From positions 172-49,226 of the forward strand of contig NZ_JAGIPX010000060.1 of NCBI RefSeq assembly GCF_017814945.1: a stretch of 49,055 nt of DNA, in the 5' to 3' direction. The notes under the pieces are model-generated. The model made no database searches, was not told the DNA's origin, and worked only from the letters and a program-made list of their open reading frames with translations. Positions 42,640 to 49,055 of this stretch are shown here, one piece after another (position 1 is the first letter of the stretch; each line of letters opens with the position of its first letter). The DNA comes from Paraburkholderia sp. LEh10. Its GTDB lineage: Bacteria > Pseudomonadota > Gammaproteobacteria > Burkholderiales > Burkholderiaceae. The position numbers were made by a program, and so were the translations under genes.

Positions 42640-43944
42640 ATGGAACACCTCGATCTCGGACCATTTTCCCGTGCGTCCGGCACGGTCCGTCTGCCTGGCT
42701 CGAAGAGCATCTCGAATCGCGTGCTATTGCTCGCGGCGTTGGCCGAAGGCGAGACGACGATCACGAATCTGCTCGATTCCGACGACACGCGCGTGATGCT
42801 CGACGCCCTCGAAAAGCTCGGCGTGAAGTTCAAGCGCGACGGCGACACCTGCGTCGTCACGGGCACGCGCGGCGCGCTGCCCGCGGCGCGCGCGGATCTG
42901 TTCCTCGGCAACGCGGGCACGGCGGTGCGGCCGCTGACGGCGGCGCTTGCCGTGAACGGCGGCGACTATCGGATTCACGGCGTCCCGCGCATGCACGAGC
43001 GGCCGATCGGCGACCTCGTCGACGGGCTGCGGCAGATCGGCGCGAAGATCGACTACGAAGAAAACGAAGGCTTTCCGCCGCTGCGCATCCGTCCGGCGCA
43101 GATTTCCGTCGATGCGCCCATCCGCGTGCGCGGCGACGTGTCGAGCCAGTTTCTGACGGCACTCTTGATGACGCTGCCGCTTGTGAAGACCGAAAGCGGC
43201 GAGACGATTGTCGAAGTGGCAGGCGAACTGATCTCGAAGCCATATATCGAGATCACGATCGCGCTGATGGCGCGCTTCGGCATCAAGGTCGAGCGGCTTG
43301 GCTGGGAGCGTTTCACCATTCCTAATGGCGTGCGTTACCAGTCGCCGGGCCGGATCATGGTGGAAGGCGATGCGTCGTCGGCGTCGTATTTTCTCGCGGC
43401 GGGCGCGCTGGGCGGCGGGCCGCTGCGGGTCGAAGGCGTGGGGCGCGGGAGCATCCAGGGCGACGTCGGTTTCGCGACGGCGCTGACGAAGATGGGCGCG
43501 AACGTGACGATGGGCGACGACTGGATCGAGGTGCGCGGCGTCGGCAACGACCACGGCAAGCTCGACCCGATCGACATGGACTTCAACCTGATTCCGGACG
43601 CGGCGATGACGATCGCCGTCGCCGCGCTGTTCGCGGACGGCACGACGACGCTGCGCAACATCGCGAGCTGGCGGGTGAAGGAAACCGACCGGATTGCTGC
43701 AATGGCGACGGAACTGCGCAAGGTCGGCGCGAAGGTGCAGGAGGGCGAAGATTTCCTCGTCGTCACGCCGCCAGAAAGACTGACGCCGAACGCCGCCATC
43801 GACACGTACGACGATCACCGGATGGCGATGTGCTTCTCGCTGGTGAGCCTCGGCGGCGTCCCCGTGCGGATCAACGACCCGAAATGCGTCGGCAAGACGT
43901 TCCCCGATTATTTCGAGCGCTTTCTTGCGCTCGCTCAACCCTGA
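42640..43944 (+). CDS. aroA: 3-Phosphoshikimate 1-carboxyvinyltransferase (EPSP synthase)
   Basis: 434-residue enzyme of the shikimate pathway, making EPSP from shikimate 3-phosphate and phosphoenolpyruvate. LPGSKSISNRVLLLAAL (active-site Lys and Ser), LFLGNAGTAVRPLTAAL (class I), DDHRMAMCFSL and RVKETDRIAA are seen. The Gly-Asn-Ala-Gly-Thr-Ala sequence is the normal glyphosate-sensitive form. It follows tyrA by 18 bp in the cluster. Confidence 0.97.
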   Translation: MEHLDLGPFSRASGTVRLPGSKSISNRVLLLAALAEGETTITNLLDSDDTRVMLDALEKLGVKFKRDGDTCVVTGTRGALPAARADLFLGNAGTAVRPLTAALAVNGGDYRIHGVPRMHERPIGDLVDGLRQIGAKIDYEENEGFPPLRIRPAQISVDAPIRVRGDVSSQFLTALLMTLPLVKTESGETIVEVAGELISKPYIEITIALMARFGIKVERLGWERFTIPNGVRYQSPGRIMVEGDASSASYFLAAGALGGGPLRVEGVGRGSIQGDVGFATALTKMGANVTMGDDWIEVRGVGNDHGKLDPIDMDFNLIPDAAMTIAVAALFADGTTTLRNIASWRVKETDRIAAMATELRKVGAKVQEGEDFLVVTPPERLTPNAAIDTYDDHRMAMCFSLVSLGGVPVRINDPKCVGKTFPDYFERFLALAQP

Positions 43945-43963
43945 CCGCACTGACAACATCCGC

Positions 43964-43981
43964 CGCCCGTTTCGACGGGCG
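43964..43981 (+). other. UUCG-loop hairpin between aroA and cmk
   Basis: CGCCCGT (43964-43970), loop TTCG, ACGGGCG (43975-43981). It has no T run, so it is more likely an mRNA-structure or stability element than a terminator. It lies 9 bp before the cmk ATG and could partly occlude its start. Confidence 0.5.
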
Positions 43982-43990
43982 ACTTTCTAG

Positions 43991-44677
43991 ATGAAACCGA
44001 CTCGTCCCTTTCACCAGACGCCCGTCATCACGATCGACGGCCCGACCGCATCCGGCAAAGGCACGGTAGCCGCGCTGGTCGCCGCCGAACTCGGCTTCCA
44101 CCTGCTGGACAGCGGCGCGCTGTACCGGCTCGCCGCGCTCGCGAGCGTGCGCTACAAGATTGCCGCCGACGATGCCGACGCGCTTGCAAAACTGGTTGGC
44201 GACCTCCACATCACGTTTCGCGAGGGCATTGCGCAGCTCGATGGCGTCGATGTCTCGACGGACATTCGCGCCGAGGAAATTGGCAACCGGGCGTCGGCGA
44301 TCGCCGTCCATGCGCCGGTCAGAGCCGCGCTGGTGGCCCGTCAGCGGGCTTTCCGCAAGCTGCCCGGCCTCGTCGCGGACGGCCGCGACATGGGCACCGT
44401 GATCTTCCCGGATGCGATGCTGAAGGTGTTTTTGACGGCCAGCGTCGAGGCGCGCGCGGCCCGCCGGCATAAGCAATTGATCCAAAAAGGATTTTCTGCT
44501 AATATGGATGACTTGCTCCGGGATTTGCGTGAACGCGACGAGCGCGACAGCAAGCGCGCAGCCGCGCCGCTCAAGCCCGCAGCAGATGCGCAGCTTCTCG
44601 ACACCTCAGCATTGTCGGTCGACCAGGCGGTCGAACAGGTGGTGCAGTGGTACCGGGCGCTGGTTCCGCAAAGCTGA
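43991..44677 (+). CDS. cmk: Cytidylate kinase
   Basis: 228-residue NMP kinase that phosphorylates CMP and dCMP. The P-loop is GPTASGKGT at about 17-25, the CMP-binding segment LLDSGALYRLAAL follows, and the Arg-rich lid with DGRDMGTVIFPDAMLKVFL and RHKQL is present. It sits between aroA and rpsA, as in many proteobacteria. Confidence 0.96.
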   Translation: MKPTRPFHQTPVITIDGPTASGKGTVAALVAAELGFHLLDSGALYRLAALASVRYKIAADDADALAKLVGDLHITFREGIAQLDGVDVSTDIRAEEIGNRASAIAVHAPVRAALVARQRAFRKLPGLVADGRDMGTVIFPDAMLKVFLTASVEARAARRHKQLIQKGFSANMDDLLRDLRERDERDSKRAAAPLKPAADAQLLDTSALSVDQAVEQVVQWYRALVPQS

Positions 44678-44846
44678 ACGCGGCAAGTACGCATCGAAGT
44701 GTTTTTTGTTGTTGTGCTGGTGCTTCGCCATTGGGCGCGAAGCGATTGTTTAACCCTTAACCCCGTATGGCTTTCGCTCCTTTGCCGTAGTGCTGAACCG
44801 TGGTGGTTCACCTGACGCTGCGAAGACCATGCAAATTCAGATTTTT
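44678..44846 (+). promoter_or_regulatory. Structured rpsA leader without Shine-Dalgarno
   Basis: The 169-bp leader has two clear hairpins: GCTTCGC/GCGAAGC (44722-44728 with 44737-44743) and TGAACC/GGTTCA (44794-44799 with 44805-44810). The last 25 bases before the ATG are A/T-rich and have no GGAG-type site. Escherichia coli rpsA likewise lacks a Shine-Dalgarno, uses hairpins to position the start, and is repressed by free S1. Confidence 0.65.
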
Positions 44847-46559
44847 ATGTCCGACCTGCAAACCTCTACCCCGAATACCGAATCTTTTGCGGCTCTGTTC
44901 GAAGAGTCGCTGACCAAGCAAGACATGCGCGCTGGCGAAGTGATCTCCGCCGAAGTCGTGCGTGTCGACCACAACTTCGTGGTCGTCAACGCTGGTCTCA
45001 AGTCCGAAGCCTACATCCCGCTCGAAGAGTTCCTGAATGACGCGGGCGAGGTAGAAGTGCAGGCGGGCGACTTCGTTTCCGTCGCGATCGACGCGCTGGA
45101 AAACGGCTATGGCGACACCATCCTGTCGCGCGACAAGGCGAAGCGTCTGGCTTCGTGGCTGTCGCTGGAAAAGGCCCTCGACAACAACGAACTCGTGACG
45201 GGCACGATCACGGGCAAGGTCAAGGGCGGCATGACCGTCATGGTCAATGGCATCCGTGCATTCCTGCCGGGCTCGCTGGTCGACACGCGCCCTGTCAAGG
45301 ACACGACGCCGTACGAAGGCAAGACGCTGGAATTCCGCGTCATCAAGCTGGACCGCAAGCGTAACAACGTCGTGCTGTCGCGCCGCGCCGTCATCGAGGC
45401 GACGCAAGGCGAAGAGCGCGCAAAGCTGCTCGAAACGCTGAAGGAAGGCGCGATCGTCGAAGGCGTGGTCAAGAACATCACCGACTACGGCGCGTTCGTG
45501 GACCTCGGCGGCATCGACGGCCTGCTGCACATTACGGACATCGCATGGCGTCGCGTGCGTCATCCGAGCGAAGTTCTGTCGGTTGGCCAGGAAGTCACGG
45601 CAAAGATCCTCAAGTTCGACCAGGAAAAGAACCGCGTCTCGCTCGGTATCAAGCAACTGGGCGACGATCCGTGGGAAGGCATCTCGCGCCGTTACCCGTC
45701 GGGCACGCGCCTGTTCGGCAAGGTCACGAACATCACCGACTACGGTGCGTTCGTTGAAGTCGAGTCGGGCATCGAAGGCCTCGTCCACGTATCGGAAATG
45801 GACTGGACGAACAAGAACGTTGCTCCGTCGAAGGTTGTCCAGCTGGGCGACGAAGTCGAAGTCATGGTTCTCGAAATCGACGAAGACCGCCGCCGTATTA
45901 GCCTCGGCATGAAGCAGTGCAAGCCGAATCCGTGGGACGACTTCAGCCGCAACTTCAAGAAGGGCGACAAGATCCAGGGCGCAATCAAGTCGATCACCGA
46001 CTTCGGCGTGTTCATCGGTCTGCCTGGCGGCATCGACGGTCTGGTTCACCTGTCGGACCTGTCGTGGAGCGAAACGGGCGAAGAAGCTGTTCGCAAGTAC
46101 AAGAAGGGCGACGAAGTGGAAGCGATCGTTCTCGGCATCGACGTCGAGAAGGAGCGCATCTCGCTGGGTATCAAGCAGCTCGAAGGCGACCCGTTCAGCA
46201 ACTTCGTTGCAATGAACGACAAGGGTTCGATCGTTGACGGCGTAGTCAAGGCGGTTGACGCGAAGGGTGCTGTGGTTCAGCTGACGGCTGACGTCGAAGG
46301 CTACCTGCGCGCTTCGGAAATCGCGCAAGACCGCGTGGAAGACGCTCGCAACGTGCTGAAGGAAGGCGACAAGGTCAATGCGATGATCATCAACATCGAC
46401 CGCAAGTCGCGCGGCATCAACCTGTCGATCAAGGCAAAGGACTCGGCTGAGCAGCAGGAAGCGATGCGCGGCCTGCAAGCTGACAGCAGCTCGGCAGCAA
46501 GCGGCACGACCAACCTGGGCGCGCTGCTGAAGGCCAAGCTCGACGGCCAGAACCAGTAA
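44847..46559 (+). CDS. rpsA: 30S ribosomal protein S1
   Basis: 570-residue mRNA-binding ribosomal protein made of six S1 (OB-fold) domains of about 70-85 residues; motifs such as GAFVDLGGIDGLLHITD, GAFVEVESGIEGLVHVSEM and GVFIGLPGGIDGLVHLSDL mark domains 3-5. Start at the ATG at 44847 (MSDLQTSTPN). It recruits mRNAs to the small subunit. Codon use looks strongly biased, with many preferred codons, as for a highly expressed gene. The leader upstream lacks a Shine-Dalgarno. ihfB follows 22 bp later. Confidence 0.97.
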   Translation: MSDLQTSTPNTESFAALFEESLTKQDMRAGEVISAEVVRVDHNFVVVNAGLKSEAYIPLEEFLNDAGEVEVQAGDFVSVAIDALENGYGDTILSRDKAKRLASWLSLEKALDNNELVTGTITGKVKGGMTVMVNGIRAFLPGSLVDTRPVKDTTPYEGKTLEFRVIKLDRKRNNVVLSRRAVIEATQGEERAKLLETLKEGAIVEGVVKNITDYGAFVDLGGIDGLLHITDIAWRRVRHPSEVLSVGQEVTAKILKFDQEKNRVSLGIKQLGDDPWEGISRRYPSGTRLFGKVTNITDYGAFVEVESGIEGLVHVSEMDWTNKNVAPSKVVQLGDEVEVMVLEIDEDRRRISLGMKQCKPNPWDDFSRNFKKGDKIQGAIKSITDFGVFIGLPGGIDGLVHLSDLSWSETGEEAVRKYKKGDEVEAIVLGIDVEKERISLGIKQLEGDPFSNFVAMNDKGSIVDGVVKAVDAKGAVVQLTADVEGYLRASEIAQDRVEDARNVLKEGDKVNAMIINIDRKSRGINLSIKAKDSAEQQEAMRGLQADSSSAASGTTNLGALLKAKLDGQNQ

Positions 46560-46581
46560 GCCTTAAGGGGTCTGCTGCAGT

Positions 46582-46905
46582 ATGACCAAATCGGAATTGG
46601 TCGCCCAGCTGGCTACGCGATTTCCGCAACTTGTCCTCAAGGATGCGGATTTCGCGGTGAAGACGATGCTCGATGCGATGTCGGACGCTCTGGCGAACGG
46701 CCATCGCATCGAAATTCGCGGCTTCGGCAGCTTCGGCCTGAACCGCCGTCCATCCCGCGTCGGGCGCAACCCGAAGTCGGGCGAAAAGGTGTTGGTGCCC
46801 GAGAAGTATGTGCCGCACTTCAAGCCCGGCAAGGAACTGCGCGAGCGCGTGGATCGTCGCGCGGGCGAGCCGTTGAAAGCCGAAACCCCGGACGACGATC
46901 TTTAA
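46582..46905 (+). CDS. ihfB: Integration host factor, beta subunit
   Basis: 107-residue DNA-bending protein that pairs with IhfA. The start MTKSELVAQLATRFPQ and the beta-arm motif RNPKSGEKVLVPEKYVPHF with the intercalating Pro are typical, and GFGSFGLNRRPSR precedes it. The C-terminal extension (RAGEPLKAETPDDDL) is somewhat longer than in enterobacteria. Usual partner of rpsA in the same transcript; closed by a terminator. Confidence 0.96.
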   Translation: MTKSELVAQLATRFPQLVLKDADFAVKTMLDAMSDALANGHRIEIRGFGSFGLNRRPSRVGRNPKSGEKVLVPEKYVPHFKPGKELRERVDRRAGEPLKAETPDDDL

Positions 46906-46980
46906 GCCGGCTCTGTTGGATATTCCGCAGTTCAGGTTGAAGCTCGCCGGTGGCTACGTCAGTCAGACGGCAATGACCGG

Positions 46981-47008
46981 AAAAAGCGCCCCAGGGCGCT
47001 TTTTTTTC
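46981..47008 (+). terminator. Terminator after ihfB
   Basis: The self-complementary GCGCC-CCAG-GGCGC hairpin, extended by A/T pairs, is followed by eight T. Confidence 0.9.
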
Positions 47009-47268
47009 GTCCGCAGTGTGGAATGGCGAGGGGCGGCGTGCGTATGAACGCTCCGTTCAAGCGCGCCGTTCGAGTGTCCACGTCCGAGCGCACACCCGCA
47101 CACGATTTTCCCGCCCTTAAACGACAGTAAGGCGTCGGCCGCCGCATGCCTGTGCCAGTCGCGATAGGGTTCATTTACAATACGGGGCACTTCGGCGTGG
47201 GCAAGCACCGTGGCGCGATGCGCCATTTGGCCGGCGTCATCCCGCAACTGCCGTCAAGAGATCACTAC

Positions 47269-47562
47269 ATGAAATTTATCGTCTGGCTGATTCGCGTGCT
47301 GGTGTTCGTGCTGTTGCTGGTGCTCGCACTGTCCAATACGCAAAGCGCTACGCTGAATTTCCTCGCCGGGTATTCGTGGCAGGCACCTTTGATTCTGATC
47401 GGACTGGCGTTCTTCGTGGTGGGTCTGCTGGCTGGGCTGGTATCGTCGTTGCCGGCGATGTTCCGGCTGCGGATGGAAAACGGCCGCCTCAAGCGTGAGC
47501 TGCGCGTGGCGCGCGAAACGCCCGTCGCCGTCGAAGAGCCGCCGATGCCCCCGCTCATCTAG
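47269..47562 (+). CDS. lapA: LPS assembly protein A (LapA/DUF1049)
   Basis: 97-residue inner-membrane protein. Two TM helices lie at about 5-20 and 37-60 (FIVWLIRVLVFVLLLVLAL; LILIGLAFFVVGLLAGL), followed by a charged, coiled-coil-like cytoplasmic part (MENGRLKRELRV). The LapA/LapB pair regulates LpxC turnover and lipopolysaccharide assembly. The ATG at 47269 removes a poorly conserved upstream extension. lapB follows 54 bp later. Confidence 0.9.
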   Translation: MKFIVWLIRVLVFVLLLVLALSNTQSATLNFLAGYSWQAPLILIGLAFFVVGLLAGLVSSLPAMFRLRMENGRLKRELRVARETPVAVEEPPMPPLI

Positions 47563-47616
47563 CTTTTTTGCCGTGTGCGTTGAGCGCGCGGCCTCCTTCG
47601 CACTCCGCACATTCGC

Positions 47617-48792
47617 ATGGATCTAGACCTCTGGTGGCTGCTCGTCATACCCGTCGCGTTCGCGTTCGGTTGGGTGGCCGCGCGTTATGACCTGAAGGCG
47701 CTCCTTTCCGAAAGCGCCAATCTGCCGCGTTCGTATTTTCGCGGACTAAACTTTCTGTTGAACGAGCAACCGGACCAGGCGATCGACGCCTTCATCGAAG
47801 TCGTCAAACTCGATCCGGAAACGATCGAACTGCACTTCGCGCTCGGCAACCTGTTTCGCCGGCGAGGCGAAACAGATCGCGCGATTCGCGTGCATCAAAA
47901 CCTGTTGAGCCGGGCGGACCTGCCTGTCAGCGAGCGCGATCACGCATTGTTTGAACTCGGACAGGATTTTCTCAAGGCGGGTTTGCTGGACCGCGCGGAA
48001 GAGACGTTCAAGGCGCTGCAAACGGGCGACTACGCACTCGGCGCCCAGCGCGCGCTCTTGACGATCTACCAGATCGAGAAAGACTGGATCAAATCGATCG
48101 ACACCGCGCGCCGGCTCGAAACGATGGGTGCCGAGTCGCTCGACAAGGAAATCGGCCATTTTCATTGCGAACTCGCGCAGGAAGCGCTGCAGCAGAAGAA
48201 CCCCGACGAAGCACGGCGTCAGCTGGATCTCGCGCTGAAGGCGCATCCGCAGAATGTGCGCGCGACGATTCTGTTCGGCGATGTCGATGCGGCGGCTGGC
48301 CAGCACGAGAAGGCGATCGAGCAGTGGTTCCATGTCGAGGAGCAGAATGCGGCGTATCTGCCCCTCGTCGCCGAGAAGGTGATGAAGGGATACGAAGCGC
48401 TCGGACGTCAGGAAGAGGGCGCGGATTTGCTGACGACCTGGGTCGATCGCTATCCGTCTAATGATCTACTGGACGTCGCGTATCAGTACGTATCGGCGTT
48501 GCGCGGCCCCGAGGCCGCCCACGCGCTGGCGCGCACACAGATGCAGAAGTCGCCGAATCTCGCCGGCATGACACGCCTGCTCGAGGCGCAACAGGCGGTG
48601 GCCGAAGAGCCGCGCCGCAGCGAACTGGAACTGATGCGCACGTTGATTCGCCAGCGCACCAAAAATCTGCCACGGTACACGTGCCAGAATTGCGGCTTCC
48701 GGGCGCGGCTCTTCTATTGGCAGTGTCCCGGCTGCAGCGGTTGGGAAACCTATGCGCCGCGCCGCGTCGAGCCGATCACCGCATCGAGCTGA
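47617..48792 (+). CDS. lapB: LPS assembly protein B (YciM)
   Basis: 391-residue protein with one N-terminal TM helix (about 2-20), tetratricopeptide repeats over ~60-300, and a C-terminal rubredoxin-like metal site: Cys356-x2-Cys359 and Cys370-x2-Cys373 (YTCQNCG, QCPGCSGW). LapB links FtsH to LpxC and so controls lipid A synthesis. Complete; start at the ATG at 47617. Confidence 0.95.
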   Translation: MDLDLWWLLVIPVAFAFGWVAARYDLKALLSESANLPRSYFRGLNFLLNEQPDQAIDAFIEVVKLDPETIELHFALGNLFRRRGETDRAIRVHQNLLSRADLPVSERDHALFELGQDFLKAGLLDRAEETFKALQTGDYALGAQRALLTIYQIEKDWIKSIDTARRLETMGAESLDKEIGHFHCELAQEALQQKNPDEARRQLDLALKAHPQNVRATILFGDVDAAAGQHEKAIEQWFHVEEQNAAYLPLVAEKVMKGYEALGRQEEGADLLTTWVDRYPSNDLLDVAYQYVSALRGPEAAHALARTQMQKSPNLAGMTRLLEAQQAVAEEPRRSELELMRTLIRQRTKNLPRYTCQNCGFRARLFYWQCPGCSGWETYAPRRVEPITASS

Positions 48793-48912
48793 TGCGCGGC
48801 GCCCATAAAGGACGCGGATGAACGTGCATGAACGCGCATGAATGCGGATACCACGCCATCGCGCGCCACTGAAGCATCGAACATTGAACCGGCATCACCT
48901 ACCGGAAAGCGT

Positions 48913-49055
48913 ATGAAAATCACCATTATCGGCACGGGTTACGTAGGTCTCGTCACGGGCGCATGTCTTGCCGAAGTTGGCAACGACGTCTTCTGCCTCG
49001 ACGTCGATCCGCGCAAGATCGAGATCCTCAATAACGGCGGCATGCCGATTCACGA
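48913..49055 (+). CDS. udg: UDP-glucose 6-dehydrogenase (partial, runs off the window)
   Basis: The first 47 codons of a UDP-glucose/GDP-mannose dehydrogenase family protein. The Rossmann start is KITIIGTGYVGLVTGACLAE, followed by the acidic strand-end FCLDVD. The enzyme oxidises UDP-glucose to UDP-glucuronate for exopolysaccharide and aminoarabinose-type lipid A modification; that choice over other family members is from typical position, since lapB-linked udg is common in Burkholderia. The 3' end is outside the window. Confidence 0.85.
   Translation, partial: MKITIIGTGYVGLVTGACLAEVGNDVFCLDVDPRKIEILNNGGMPIH

Overview
The window is GC-rich chromosomal DNA of a Burkholderiaceae member, most likely Paraburkholderia, Caballeronia or a close relative. 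The evidence is the gene order gyrA / serC-pheA-hisC-tyrA-aroA-cmk-rpsA-ihfB-lapA-lapB, a tmRNA whose tag reads ANDDTFALAA, a soluble NAD-type formate dehydrogenase (fds) operon, and the protein sequences. I see no prophage, plasmid backbone, CRISPR array or intact insertion sequence.

Layout. 1-236: short tandem repeat array directly downstream of guaD. 268-7885 (minus): a purine catabolism cluster transcribed xdhA-xdhB-xdhC-adenine deaminase-guaD, which turns adenine and guanine into hypoxanthine and xanthine and then urate. 8282-10302 (minus): dsbB and an amidase-signature enzyme. 10492-14779 (plus): a CPA2 cation/proton antiporter, a class-I glutamine-amidotransferase hydrolase with a long disordered N-terminus, and a DUF2968 exported coiled-coil protein. 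15025-17495: an unrecognised one-TM protein, a GNAT acetyltransferase, and the frameshifted C-terminal remnant of an MFS transporter. 17603-22955: a TPR/glycosyltransferase-like protein, then a metal-resistance unit (SmtB-type ArsR repressor with its own palindromic operator, translationally coupled to a very His-rich CDF exporter), then a FAD monooxygenase. 22965-29542: the fdsGBA-fdsD formate dehydrogenase operon (minus) with a divergent ModE-HTH/periplasmic-binding-domain regulator. 29685-30978: three small proteins (two exported, one orphan PAAR). 31320-31688 (minus): ssrA. 31804-34105 (minus): gph, ubiG and an OmpA-family protein. 34622-49055 (plus): gyrA, a DUF2059 protein, the serC-to-rpsA aromatic/serine/histidine cluster, ihfB, lapAB and the start of a UDP-glucose 6-dehydrogenase.

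The second half is conserved housekeeping. The more unusual material is elsewhere: the hairpin-forming repeat array at the left edge; the ArsR operator/promoter overlap and AHDK-repeat domain of the CDF exporter; a His-rich insertion in FdsG, a Cys-rich tail on FdsA and the absence of fdsC from the fds operon; palindromes in the ssrA leader and fds intergenic region; and several RNA hairpins at gene starts (rpsA leader, tyrA start, serC leader). No wholly new multi-gene system is convincingly visible. The strongest testable ideas are these regulatory and domain-level features.
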